A stretch of 64,000 nt of DNA from Lingula anatina (GCF_001039355.2 NW_019775836.1:62001-126000); one strand, 5' to 3'; numbered from the stretch's first letter, positions 27,219 through 39,700 are shown. A program made the numbers and translations. Notes: generated from the sequence alone by a model not told the origin.

Positions 27219-27803
27219 CACAAAATTTATGCATTAAGCACTCCTATAATGAATAATGATTGGGATATACATGTACTGGCTGTGTGAATCGAAGGGGAAA
27301 GATGGGGGGGGGGGGGTTACGGAGGACTTATAAAGCAAAAAAAGGCTATAGGAATTTGTAACCCCTACTAGCAATCACTTTGCCTAAAGTTGGTCTTACT
27401 CTGCCACATGTAGCCAAGCTGGTAAATAATGAACAGCGTAACACCTTGCACTTGCAGGTACAAGTACGACACTAATTACACTGAGGCAGTCTCGCCCCAC
27501 CCAGTCCCAGGATGCGCACTCAAAACACGTGCTTGTTTTAACACTTGATATATTAAAGTCCCATTCCTATTAAACTGACTGAAACACTAAGCACTGTAAA
27601 TTTTCGTCATGTTTATGCTTGGCAACATCTAGTCCGAAAAAATCTTGTTGCGTTCACTCACGCAGTCACGCTCACAGTCAACAACCATCATCAGGCCCTA
27701 TCTTCACTTACTTTAATCCATAAACAACACCTACAATAGCTGCAAGAATCCACGGCCACCGGACGGCGAAAATGTCGAATTCTGGAAATTGAAAATCCTG
27801 CAT
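23142..27803 (-). CDS. Retinol dehydrogenase-like short-chain dehydrogenase/reductase (RDH11-14 type)
   Basis: Exons are 27803-27712, 26884-26766, 26504-26349, 24903-24799, 24634-24532, 24339-24230, 23785-23578 and 23283-23142, joining in frame to 344 residues. Family members reduce or oxidise retinoids and other carbonyls with NADP(H) on ER or mitochondrial membranes. A hydrophobic N-terminal anchor (WPWILAAIVGVVYGL) precedes the cofactor motif TGANSGIG at residues 53-60. DLA and the KKEDQLHILVNN stretch follow, then NYLGTFLLTHLLLDLL, SAPSRIVCVS and the catalytic YSHSK (Y209, K213). LHPGVV and the C-terminal ADRLWALTMKWVGLA are typical of this subfamily. Two deviations stand out: the usual NNAG motif reads NNGG, and the VSS serine pair reads VSA. 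Length fits the family (about 316-340). Substrate cannot be inferred. For the fifth exon I chose the GTGAGG donor at 24531 because the nearer GT gives an in-frame stop. Confidence 0.88.
25677..25718. repeat. Cluster of G runs
   Basis: Four runs of five or more G lie within 42 bp on the plus strand, enough for a G-quadruplex in principle. It is within an intron of the retinol-dehydrogenase-like gene. Confidence 0.85.
27155..27217. repeat. Compound (TG)n(AG)n microsatellite
   Basis: Roughly 17 bp of TG repeats followed by about 46 bp of AG repeats with one interruption. It sits in the first intron of the retinol-dehydrogenase-like gene. A 13-G run follows at 27304-27316. Confidence 0.95.
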
Positions 27804-28181
27804 GTTCACTCACACAGCCAGGGAGTACTGTAACTGTAAAGAAAGCCGGTATGATCAGTATAGATCCGGTTGACCCAGTTTTACTGGAAATCCGCTTGCT
27901 GGTCTTCGCTAGCACATTTTCATTTCTATTTGCATAAAAAGCACCCTCGCTTAAATGTCAAACGTAAATACATTGCTCAAAAATTAGGGCCTACTAATAT
28001 TGTACCAATGGGTTCTGTTTGAATGCAGATCTAGGGGTTTTTTCTCTTTCGACAAAAATTATAAACTTAATCCGTCTGGCCCGCGGATATAAATATATAA
28101 GACATGAAGGTGCAAATACGCGCATCTTCATCTAACCGTTGGCTATGGTGAAAGTACGCAAAACTTATAATTGCTTTTAAC

Positions 28182-28218
28182 CAAGGAGTTATAACAGAAG
28201 TTCTGTTATAACTCCTTG
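28182..28218. repeat. Perfect 37-bp palindrome, 18-bp arms
   Basis: The arm CAAGGAGTTATAACAGAA is followed by one G and then its exact reverse complement. It is not part of a simple repeat and lies in non-coding sequence about 380 bp upstream of the retinol-dehydrogenase-like start codon. Possible origins are a cruciform-forming element, a small hairpin RNA or the remnant of a mobile element end. Confidence 0.95.
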
Positions 28219-28673
28219 CTTTAACTCATCTTTCTCTTAGCATAGAACTAAAAATAATTTCAAATTAAACTTAGTGATCTGATTTTAGTTTTCCTACAAA
28301 ATCGGTTTTCAACGCCATAAATCACTTTCACGCAGCTTTCAGTCTTGTGCCGATGAGAACTGAACAAAAAGTCAAAATTTAGTTAACAAATCGAACATTT
28401 AGGCCTACATATAATATTTTAACTGCAAAGTTCACTAATGACAATTTCCTCATATCCCCAACCATTTTGAGCCAAAGGAGTTCTTATTATCAGTTCTTAA
28501 AATCAGGGGTGTGTGTTAAAGTGTGGACATTCTCATGACATCCAAACGGTTTCTGAAAAAAATATCGCACCAATATTCCCCTCTTGAAATTGGAATTTTA
28601 AATAACTAATATATAGTTCTAAACCGTACAAAAAAGCACTGTTTGCTCTCCAAAACTAGGTTAAGATTTATTC

Positions 28674-28702
28674 TTTTTTTTTTTTTGGGGGGGGGGGGGG
28701 GG
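28674..28702. repeat. T-run joined to G-run
   Basis: Thirteen T are followed directly by 16 G. A similar junction (T then G) occurs at 45928-45955. Confidence 0.9.
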
Positions 28703-29240
28703 ATGTTATTAATATCATCTAAACACTACTTGATTCAATGAAACTGAGACGTTCTTTAAGAACTACTTTAGGCTACCATTTCCTGGCTAACAGTATATTT
28801 TAGATATAAAGTAAAATCATACACAGCATTGGAGAAGAATATACTTCATTATTTCCACTGGTTTTATAAACTTCTTGACATTTAAGAGAGCCAGACTGAA
28901 TGTTCGAAGTTAAACTTGTTATCTTGCATTTAGCATAAAAAATTAAAGAGTCATAGGCCTCATCTCCAATGAAGCAATCATTCTACACAGATCCATTCAA
29001 CTCAGCGGAGACTTGCTGAATGCAATCAGACTAAGTAAGGCCTCCCTTTGAGGTTAAGTATAATACAGAAAAACTGGTCATTTGCCAAGTATGTTGGACA
29101 AGAGTAGGTGTGTAAAATCTGACTGCATCCAACGAGAGTTCCCGTGGAGTTGGATCGGTCTAAGTAAAACAATAGTTTTAATGGGAATCAGCCTAGAGAC
29201 AATTTTTTTACGGAGTGTTTTTTTTTTTTTTTTTTTTTAC

Positions 29241-29330
29241 CTTGGTGACCCTCATGGCAATTCCTTCTGGTATATTCCTCTGGATGTACTCTAAATACGT
29301 ATCAGTAGTGCTTCCAGTTACACGCTGGAG
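29241..29330 (-). CDS. Orphan coding-like exon, 30 codons
   Basis: On the minus strand a pyrimidine-rich acceptor (TTTATTCTCCTTCCAG) is followed by exactly 30 open codons, [20 protein letters not shown] then [10 protein letters not shown], and then CAAG with GTAAAAA. The composition looks like real protein. I found no neighbouring exons and do not recognise it. It may be a relic of a lost gene or part of a gene whose other exons I missed. The donor is weak and abuts an A-rich run. Confidence 0.35.
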
Positions 29331-29487
29331 CTGGAAGGAGAATAAATTTCCATATGCTGATTTAATAATCGAAATTACTTGGTAAATTTAAAGTAAAATA
29401 AAAATACAGTTCAGCAGTTATCGGGTGAACAAATGTATCAGACAAGGACAACGTGATTATAATACACAGACACACTTGGTTGTGTCT

Positions 29488-29531
<44 letters not shown>

Positions 29532-29745
29532 CCATTCAGTTTAAGACTTTCAATACATTCTTACTATGTTTCTGTCCTTATTATCTAGATGAACCGCCAA
29601 AACTATAATATTTAGAAATATTCACTGAAAAGAAAAATAAGTGCTCTTGGCTTTGAGAAATACTGATCATGTTTGGCCAGAACCAAAATTCACTGGTCAA
29701 GTTTTCAAAATAAATAAATAAATAAAATCAAAAATAAAAGAGNCA
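29331..29745. other. Non-coding, with a (TA)n repeat and one ambiguous base
   Basis: A pure TA repeat occupies 29490-29531. An AAAT run lies at about 29711-29726. The base at 29743 is N. Nothing coding is supported. Confidence 0.6.
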
Positions 29746-29826
29746 AATAAGAAGAACGGGAACTGGCTGAGGCAATTTCTCTCATGGTTGACGAGGTGCG
29801 CAAGAGGTAGAAAGAATCAAGACTGA
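29746..29826 (+). pseudogene. Remnant similar to the last exon of the unidentified gene at 6309-7968
   Basis: Read on the plus strand, 26 codons and a TGA give NKKNGNWLRQFLSWLTRCAR then GRKNQD. This matches the C-terminus of the unidentified protein (GDFLSWLTSCVRKRKEQG, stop): FLSWLT, C, R, RK and Q fall in the same places and both end in TGA after the same spacing. Codon differences are largely synonymous across FLSWLT. No upstream exon of the family was found nearby and the frame is soon lost in AAAT repeats, so I call it a fragment. A chance match cannot be excluded for so short a piece. Confidence 0.4.
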
Positions 29827-30770
29827 AAAAAAGTGACATATTCAAATTTTGCAGAGGTCACAAATTGTGCAATTAAAAAACTCTTATAAGTTCAATCTAC
29901 GGAATGTTTACAGGAATCGACATCGGGATCAATCACATACAAGAAACTTTCCCGTAATTAAAATGGATACTCTTTGTTACTGTTACAAGACTCGCTGAAA
30001 CGGAGACACGAAAGTACGATGTGCATGCTTATTCCACATTTTACATAAATATGCAACATCGTTGTTTGAATAAATTTACCCATGTTTATGGTGTTATTTT
30101 CAAGGGCCTGTTGTATAGTGGCATCATGGTATTAAATTCTCTATACAAGTACAGTATCATCCGTCAGTATTTTATACGTTGTTTGTAAATCTAATAAAAC
30201 AAATTATTCATTTTTTACAATTGGTATTCTTCTGCTTCTTAAAAAAAACAAAATCATGCACCTTACTGTGGTGCACCTGTGTAGCTTGATAAGATTAAAA
30301 GACAGTGTGCTCCTACTGGTAGGTGCTGATTTTGATATTAATTAAAATTAAGGTTCAAGATTATTAATTAAAATTAAGATTTGGGCTATTTATTTTTCTC
30401 ATTTATGTAGTTTATAAGTTCAACAGGCTAAAACTTTTTGACAGTAGGATTAAATATCAAGCATAATAGAGGTCCATACCCCCAACATCTGGAACTGGTC
30501 TTTCAGAAATACGTCAAATGCTTAGGAATAGGGGGAAAAGCAAATTGTAACATATTTGTAAAGTTTTCTTTTTTTATTATAGATGGTGTTGATATCAAAT
30601 GAAGAAAACCAAAGAAAAGTCATATCACAGAAACATTGCAGCAGATGGATTTTCTATACTTTTTGTAGGGAAGAACAGACGGATTGATTTCTTCCAATAT
30701 TTTCTCTTATTTTCCCCAAAGGCCAAGCAGCTAGAGTATGTCTATTACTGTCTTCTCTAGATTTGTGTAT
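29827..30770. other. Probable 3' UTR of the galectin gene
   Basis: This follows the galectin stop on the minus strand. A minus-strand AATAAA occurs near 30572. There is no other coding signal. Confidence 0.45.
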
Positions 30771-33700
30771 TCACTGAAACATAACTGGAAGAAAGGCAGC
30801 GTCTCCCTCACAGGTTACATGGGTAATCCTTTCTCTTGGCATACGATGAGAGTACTCTATGAAGCGATGGCCATTCACATATACCTGAAACAAAAACAAA
30901 GTGTGAGAATGTAAACATTGGCTAAAATTAAATCTCGAATTTTTGGATTTTGTTAGTAACTGTAAACAAAAACTTTATACTAACAGTGTTGCCAACAGAG
31001 ACAATATGACAAAAAATTTTAAAAGTAGCACCAGATTCAGTTCAATTACAATATAAATGAAAAAAATAAATTAGTGGTACTTGGTTTGTCACTAATATGT
31101 CATCAAAGACAAGTGAGATGAATCCTCTAGCATATCTATAGTCAAATGCCAACTTTTATGTCAAATTTAATTAATTTTTAGTATATGGTAAGTTCTACTT
31201 GCAAAGACATTTGTTCTGCCCCTTAAACTAACCTTGAACTTATCTTCCTTGACCCCAAAGACGACCTCAAAGATTTCTCCCTGTGGGAAGGGCATGCAGG
31301 GAGCGTCCCTCTCCTCCTCCTGCCACCCGCCATTTTCCAAGGAATTACGGACAACGCAGTCCTGTGACATTCGTGGGTTAAAGTGCAGGGCAATGTCCGC
31401 CTCAGAGGGTTCACCACATTGCAGGTTGATGTGGAATCTGTAGCAATTACAAATACTTTTATGGAAAAACAAACACACAGTTGGGTAGGGGGAGGGCTGT
31501 CCCCAGACTTTACATATGTCCATTGGAATATATGATTTAATAGTCAACTATCATTAACTTACATCCCTGGCACACACACCAAAAGTTGTTGATAAACTAA
31601 CTGAAAAAATTAAATCCTGCTTGATTCCATTAATATCACCACTGGGTGGACACATGTTTTCACTTTCTATCATAACACAAAGAAGATGTCCTCAGTCACA
31701 ATTTACCTGTCAGCATCATTGTTAACCACACCACAGACTGTGATCCACCTGTCATCCACCATCTCCCCAGGGATCAGCTGACTACCCTGGGGACCCTGGA
31801 GACAAAGTGAAAGTTATCAGGATGTATCACCAGACATCTGGCCACCATGTGGAACATGTAATTGACCCTCGGGAAAGTGTTTTTGGTCTGCTTACATAAG
31901 AAACTCCCATTAAGAAGCAAATATGTTGCCACATAGAGAAGTGAATGTGCTAAAAAATTGTTTCTGAACAAATTCAATTACAGTTTTATCATGTAATCCA
32001 TCCCACATCTTTAAATTAATCCAACCAGTGTTAAAATAACTTTAACTGAACCACATTATTTAAAGTCAGTAGTCATTATACTGATGAACTGGAATTAAAT
32101 GATTCTCATTTTGCTACCAAAATTATCTGACCCACTAAGAAAAATGTATGTGCAGACATAAAATAAATCCATTGCAAAAAAAAAAAAAAAAGGTTAAGTA
32201 TGCTCACTCTGATATATTTCAGATGTCATTTTAAGCAGAAAAAAATATGACTTATTAATTCAAGTACGGATTAATTGAAATACTTACCTTGTTCTTGACC
32301 ACTTGGACAGTGTAGAAATCTGCATCCCCATCAATGGCCACAAAGCGGACATCCTCCATTGGCATGCGGTGGCTAAACACAGACAGCTTCTTACCATTCA
32401 AAAATACCTGCCAATGATGTTAAATATTTATACATTTCTTTGTCTGATGACTTCTATAAATTATTCTACTTCAAATATCACAATATAACGATATTTGGAT
32501 GTTAAGGTTTGGCCCGTCTTAGCTGTTATGCACATCGGTGGAGATAGCGTTTTACTTTTTTGACTAGAGCACGCGCTTATAGTTAGTTATGTTCTGATCA
32601 CTAAAAGACACTAATTCCCGCAATGAGGTAAGACTTTATGAATCATTTAGTAATTTAAACAGTTAATAAGAACTTTATAAGCTGTAATTGTAACATAATT
32701 TAAGGATAATTTCTTAATTTGATGTATTTTGTTCATTTCAGTTTCTACGTGACAATTTCAATGACAAGCAAATAAAATAGATGTGAAAAAGACTAAAGAA
32801 GTTTGCTTATTCGTAACAGTAGAAACTCAGCGACGATTTAGTGAAAGATAGTAGAAACTGAGCGACGATTTAGTGAAAGACGATCAGCATAGTATTTAGA
32901 AAAGATGGCAACACAAGCGGAAATGTTACTGCTGCAAGCAGAACTGAAAAGGGTAGAGTCGGATATAGACCAAACCATGTGTGAGTTGGAAAAGCATTTT
33001 AATTTCACAAAGTCAAATATNNNNNNNNNNNNNNNNNNNNNNNNNNNNNNNNNNNNNNNNNNNNNNNNNNNNNNNNNNNNNNNNNNNNNNNNNNNNNNNN
33101 NNNNNNNNNNNNNNNNNNNNNNNNNNNNNNNNNNNNNNNNNNNNNNNNNNNNNNNNNNNNNNNNNNNNNNNNNNNNNNNNNNNNNNNNNNNNNNNNNNNN
33201 NNNNNNNNNNNNNNNNNNNNNNNNNNNNNNNNNNNNNNNNNNNNNNNNNNNNNNNNNNNNNNNNNNNNNNNNNNNNNNNNNNNNNNNNNNNNNNNNNNNN
33301 NNNNNNNNNNNNNNNNNNNNNNNNNNNNNNNNNNNNNNNNNNNNNNNNNNNNNNNNNNNNNNNNNNNNNNNNNNNNNNNNNNNNNNNNNNNNNNNNNNNN
33401 NNNNNNNNNNNNNNNNNNNNNNNNNNNNNNNNNNNNNNNNNNNNNNNNNNNNNNNNNNNNNNNNNTAGAGATGTACAAGTTGGAGATATTGTTCTCATGA
33501 TAGATGACAGTGCACCAAGAAATCAGTGGCCACTTGGTCGCATAGTAGAAACCTTTCAAAGTGCAGATGGATATGTGCGTAAGGTCAAGTTGAAAGTTAG
33601 GGACTCTACATATGAGAGACCAGTGCACAAGTTAATTCTTTTATTGACCGGAGAAGACCCCGTCGAGGAGCCAAAATAACTGTTAACTGTGACAATAGTG

Positions 33701-36700
33701 TTAGTTTGTTATGATTCTATGCTACAGTTTGTGTAGATTTAATGAACACTTTTGTTTTCTAAAGACAGTTACATGTTGAACAATTTGTGTTTATGAGATT
33801 GCAAGGTATTTTATGTTTAAATACAGTAATTAACAGTAAGTTTTGATGTTCCTTAAAGGTGATTAAGGTACGGTAATTCTTAATAATTTCCGAGCAAATA
33901 TTTTTTATACGTAATGATAAGGTAAACAGTGTATATTGTGTAAATTGCTTTCACAATTTAGGGGAGCCATGTTAAGGTTTGGCCCGTCTTAGCTGTTATG
34001 CACATCGGTGGAGATAGCGTTTTACTTTTTTGACTAGAGCACGCGCTTATAGTTAGTTATGTTCTGATCACTAAAAGACACTAATTCCCGCAATGAGGTA
34101 AGACTTTATGAATCATTTAGTAATTTAAACAGTTAATAAGAACTTTATAAGCTGTAATTGTAACATAATTTAAGGATAATTTCTTAATTTGATGTATTTT
34201 GTTCATTTCAGTTTCTACGTGACAATTTCAATGACAAGCAAATAAAATAGATGTGAAAAAGACTAAAGAAGTTTGCTTATTCGTAACATTGGACAAATTG
34301 AAAACCTAAGCCCCCATAGAAGAGTAGTTTACACTCCCATCATTTTGAAACAACTGTTGATAAAAATTCCAGGAAAATACAAAAAGTTTTCTGATTTTTC
34401 AGTCCCAACGAAAGTACAGGAAAATCGAGCAATAATCTCATACCCTGTAATCTTCATCAGTGGCCATGATGACCAATAGGAATGGCTTGTTATGGCCAAG
34501 AGCTGAGTCAAAGTCGCACCTCTCCTCCTCACCCCAATTTCCATCCTGAAAATGATTGTGTACGATGGTGTCCTGACCCTGGCGCGGGTTGAAGTGAAGA
34601 GCAATTGGGGAGTCGCCATGACGGTCTTGTTGAAGGTTGATGTGGAATCTGTAAACAAACATTGATAAAACATGTAACACACTTGTCAGAAAAAATTGCA
34701 CTTGCAAACCTGCATATCACTAAGTTTATATGACTTATGATAAGTATCTTTGGCTCTTTGTGCACAGGAACAGGAGTTTTACCATAAATCTTAATTTCTC
34801 ACTTATTCCCATTTTTTATACAGGTTGCACAGAACATTTAAGGCACAAATGATGCAATCTTTCTTTGTGCCACAAAACTAAAGTAGGCACAAAGATGGTC
34901 TGGATATAATAAGATAACTGTACTGCTTGTTTCTTATTTCAAGTATACAAAAATACATATACAATTCCATTACCTATCAGCCCCCTCTTTCACCACACCT
35001 TTCACTACCACACAGTCTCCTGGGCTAATACTGTGGGGGATTTCCCAGTAGTGGTGCTTGGCCTACAAATAACAACAAAATTTTATCAATATATCACAGA
35101 CTGAAGTACTGTAGATATGATGATTGTACAATTATTTTGTTGAAAAGCAGAAATCATGTTGAGAACTCGACAGATTTTCACAACCAAAATATTCAGTATT
35201 TCTTTATTCACAAAACTTAGTCATATCATATAACAGTATTGTGCATTTTATGTCCTGGTATTAATTGAACTTTAAATTATTTGGATAAATAATCTGATAT
35301 ATCAATTCTCTTATTAAATGATTAATATCATTTGTAACTAATATCATAAAAATTCAATGATTAAAGACCATAAGAACTTCTACAGAACAGCTATACAATG
35401 CTACCCTATTTGCATTAAATGTACCATGAACTACACTAAGGGTCTAAATACTAACTCTACTTTCCAATGGACAGTTTTGCAGACTGTGCACAAACCTGGT
35501 GTTTCATGAACTCCACTTGTATAAGCTCCACATCTCCGTTGATTGCAATCCTGTCTACATCATTGACATCACAACGGTAGTCAAAGTCCAGGAAATACTC
35601 TCCATTCACATAAACCTACAGGAAATACTTGATTTTTAAACAATTATGATAATAATAATCTACTTAAAATTTGAGCAAGAGGTTAACAATTTTAATTTTT
35701 GGTGTAAATACAACAGAACATCAAAGAAAACAATTAAGTTGTAGTCTTGGGGCTCATTCCCAAGGGAATTGGAATTCTTTGAGGAGTTGGATCTATATAT
35801 GTAATACAATAGTTTCATTATGAACAAGCCCTTAAAATCAAACCATACCATACATCTTTTCTTTTCGCTTACCCTGTATTTCCCCTCCACAGCTGTGATC
35901 AAAACATCAAACATCTCCTCAGCTTGGAATGGGAAAAATGGCGCCTCTCTCTCCTCCCCACCCCAGCCGCCAAGGTTGGCATTACGGACAATCTCGTTCT
36001 GGTCCCAGCGGGGATTGAAGTGGAAGGAATTGTCACCAGAGCTACAGAGCAGGTTGATGTCAAACCTTGATAAAATAAATGTGGTTGATGTCAATGTGTG
36101 ATAGGTTAAGCAGCTGATAACACAATTACTATAAGTGACATCAACTGCAATCCAGATTAACAAAGGATATTCTCTTTAGACCTTTAAATATAAGACAGCA
36201 GTAATATCATGAAAGGCTGACACTACATTTAACATTACACCACCCAAACATCCATATACTGAGATAGATATAAGAAAACATGAAGAGTAGTTACACATAC
36301 TAAGATCCACTACCACAGACCAAATTAAATCCCAACAGTTTTCCTACACAGAAACATTCCCAAAACAAATACTATGTTTACCTGTATGGGTCTGGTTTGA
36401 CAACACCTCTTATCCTGACAGCTCTGCCTTCCTTCATTTTCTTGGGTATCCAGCCTGTATATGGCATGTTCTAATAAAATAGAAAATATACTATATTACA
36501 CACAGGGGTTTTAATAACTTTCCTGAAATCCAGCTTGAACTTGTTTATGTCTAGATAAAAGTGATATCTATATGTATAACTTATAAAAATGTTAAACCTA
36601 CACTAAAGCCAAATATATGTACTATGTATAGGTACATATTAACTATGTGCTATGTAACTCATTTACCAGCTCAAGTATGGTTTAAGACATACCAGCTTAT

Positions 36701-39700
36701 CAAATGCTCCGATCTCATAGAATTGTGCATCACCATGGACACTGACTGCTTTGACATCCTCAAAGGAGCCTCGGTGGTTGTAGCTACAGAAGAATTTTCC
36801 ATTCACAAACACCTAAAATGGTACATTTAGTTTAGTTTATTTTACCTTTCAACTCAAAATTTTCATTTATCTGGAACCAGTGTTAGAAATTAAGGCTGGA
36901 CCCTCTGCCCAGGGCTGACAACTTTCAGAACGGGCTGAGAAGTTTTCCCATCCAGCAGACATTCAGTCCAGCTACTTTTCATGATGGCTGGACTTTCGGT
37001 CCAGCAACTAATTTTCCTTAGAGGCAAACGCTGTCTGGAACATATCTTACACATTTTTTGCTTAATATTAAATAAATGTGAGCACTGCTAACTCAAACAA
37101 ATTTTCCAGTCCCTAATGTGTTAACATTATGTGGAATATACAATAGGGACATAAAACTCTGCACATGACAATGATATATTTGAAATATTGGCTATTTTAC
37201 AGTTCAAGTTGTGTTAAAATTTAAAAAAAAGTGGTAAAAATTAATTGACGTTCTGTGTGCATTACACCCAAGTCCAAACCAAAATAATCATATTCATTTC
37301 CTTAATTCACTTTTTAAAATGTCAAGTCCACATTTTATATTAAAAAAAAAAAAAAATTTCAAGTCCAAAATTCTCAATACTGATTAATAACGAAGGATCT
37401 CTAAATAGGTGGCAGCACTTACTTCATAGCCATAATCCCTGACCAAGATCCGGACTTCAAAATCAGCACCCTCGGAGAAGGGGAAGTCTGGCCCCTCCCT
37501 CTCCTCCTCCTGCCAACCCCCGTCCACCCTGGTGTTCCGCACCACACAGTTCTGACTCTGGCGAGGGTTGAAGTGCAGCAAGACATTGGCATCCTCACTT
37601 TTTGAAGTCTGCAGGTTGATGTGAAATCTTAAAGTCAAATATGAACATAATTATAGACCTGCAAAGAGACTGTGGGTTGAACTTTGAGTTTAAATGAATG
37701 ACCTGCTCAGTAAATGATGACAGGCAAGGCATAAGTTGACTTATCTTTTATCTGTTTTGCCACATTTAAAATGTTCTTTTCAGTCTGATATCAACATGGA
37801 GAACATCACAGGATTTGAATAAAGTGAAGCATAGAATTATCTGTCAACATGATGTTACCATACAAACAATCACTGAAATGACATGTTTACTTATTGGCAT
37901 TCTAAATATTTATTACTCTAGATCTGCATGCTGGTTTTTAGTTATTACCTGTCTGCCTCTGAATTTACACAGCCCTTGACAAAAACCTGCTGTCCAATGT
38001 GTAATCCACCAGACAGTTTCACATTGTAAGGTTTCATCTAGAGCAAAAGGAACAAAACAAGAATATGGATTAAAATTACCAACTAGTAATTTTTTTCAAT
38101 CCTGTTTAAAACCCTCACTGCAATTGCTTTCCGGTCCTGAGTCAAATGTATTAAACAAGGCAGCATATGATGTCCAACATATAGTATTTAATGCAAAACT
38201 GGAAGTATAAATTTATGTATACAAGAAAATACAGATAACATTACACTACACTAAAATTGCCATATCTGTTATTTTTAATTCTGAACAAACACCTTTCTTA
38301 ATGCACATTGTAATATGCAAAACATTTTTAAGAAAACATTATTTAACTCAAGACAAGCCCATGTATAAGCCACTCAGTTCTGCCCCCTACTGGTATACCT
38401 ACCACCTCACCCTCTGAAGTACTGGAGCTACTGGTCTCCTCATTACCCTCCACTTGATAGTACTTTCTACGCTGAAAATGTTCAAAAAAAAATAATCAGT
38501 GACAGAAGTGTATTTAATGTTAATATGAATCCAAAAAATTACACACACTCTTAACACATTTGATTTAAAATCAACTTTAAGTTATCGACATTCAGGCCAT
38601 AAAAAAGAAATATTTAACTTATTTGATAAAATATATTTAAAATGGGTAAGTCTCCAAAATTCATTTGGTTGTAATGCGTGATTTTACTGTCAGACAGTAT
38701 CAAAAGAAACACTTTCAATTACTATGCAAGCCATGTGACAGACAGCTTGTGTCTAAATGAGTTAATTATGCAAGATTGAATGAATCACTGCATTACATGC
38801 ACAGCTTTGTTTGAGACAAACCTGGATATGTATAAAATAATGAAACATGCCTTTTCCATCATGTGGGCATATTACAGTGATTATGCCATATGTATTCTTT
38901 ATATGAATTCATAAATCAGTGATTATTTAATTTACCACATTGCCAAGTTCCAGGTGCTCCATATAAGCGCCATTTTTTACTATTTAAATGTGTTCCCTAC
39001 AATAACGTCACACATTTAACATACAATGCACACACTTTCAAAGGATTTAACCTCTTCTGTTTTTACACTTCTGTGAAACTTTTCATCATGGCTAAAACTT
39101 TTCTGTGTACATATTTTTGTGTGGATTCCTTCATGTGTTAAGTAAAAATTGGCCTTTCATGCTCATGTTTTTATGAAATGATAGCTGTGCATTGAATATG
39201 TGTGTATGTGTTAGTGTTATTGGTCTTTGTTTTTCTAAATGACATCAACTAAAAACAGTAAAAAAGTAAGGATTACCGGTAACATAAATTTAGTCAATGA
39301 CCTGAGAAAGAGTTTGCAAAAATCTAAAAATACAAGCTGATATGATATGAAATCTATTTTTCCTGATACAAGTTGAATTTTATCTTCAGTGATGTAGCTA
39401 TTGGGGTTACATCATGGAGTTAGTCATTATTTAGTTATTCTGGACCAAATTGATAATGCTCTTTTTGAAAATCATGGAAGTATGAAAGCAATTCTTTTTT
39501 GTATGAAAAAAAAGTTATAAATATATAAAAAGTGAATATTGAATAAGTAGGGTCGACTTTTTCTGAGTTATCAAAATTAAATGTTCTCTCTTTTAATACA
39601 CTGGAAAAATCAGTTATTAAATTTTGAGGCAAATCAAAGATAAATAGGCAATAATGATTGGAAAAAATTATTATCAAGTTTTGGCAAAACTCAACACAGG

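Larger units (their letters stand above)
27804..29240. other. Intergenic sequence between the SDR gene and an orphan exon
   Basis: The first part is presumably promoter and 5' UTR of the minus-strand retinol-dehydrogenase-like gene. It also holds a 37-bp perfect palindrome (28182-28218) and a T-run/G-run junction (28674-28702), both listed separately. No coding region found. Confidence 0.4.
32500..34288 (+). mobile_element. BEL/Pao-type LTR retrotransposon, interior incomplete in this assembly
   Basis: Two 319-bp direct repeats begin TGTTA and end TAACA and appear identical. They are bordered by the 5-bp target duplication TTGGA (32495-32499 and 34289-34293), the length typical of BEL/Pao. 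Between them are a gag-like N-terminus, an N gap and the C-terminal end of a polyprotein. A purine-rich AGGGGAG tract precedes the 3' LTR. The element is antisense to the galectin gene and lies in its intron. Only 1,151 bp (445 of them N) separate the LTRs, while full BEL/Pao elements are several kb longer, so the gap is probably under-sized or the copy is internally deleted. LTR identity implies recent insertion. Confidence 0.92.

Noticed and set aside
27691-27915. Minus-strand 74-codon frame starting MLAKTSKRISSK
   Set aside because: It overlaps the first exon of the retinol-dehydrogenase-like gene in another frame; the frame beginning MQDFQFPEFDIF joins correctly to the next exon and has the expected membrane anchor.
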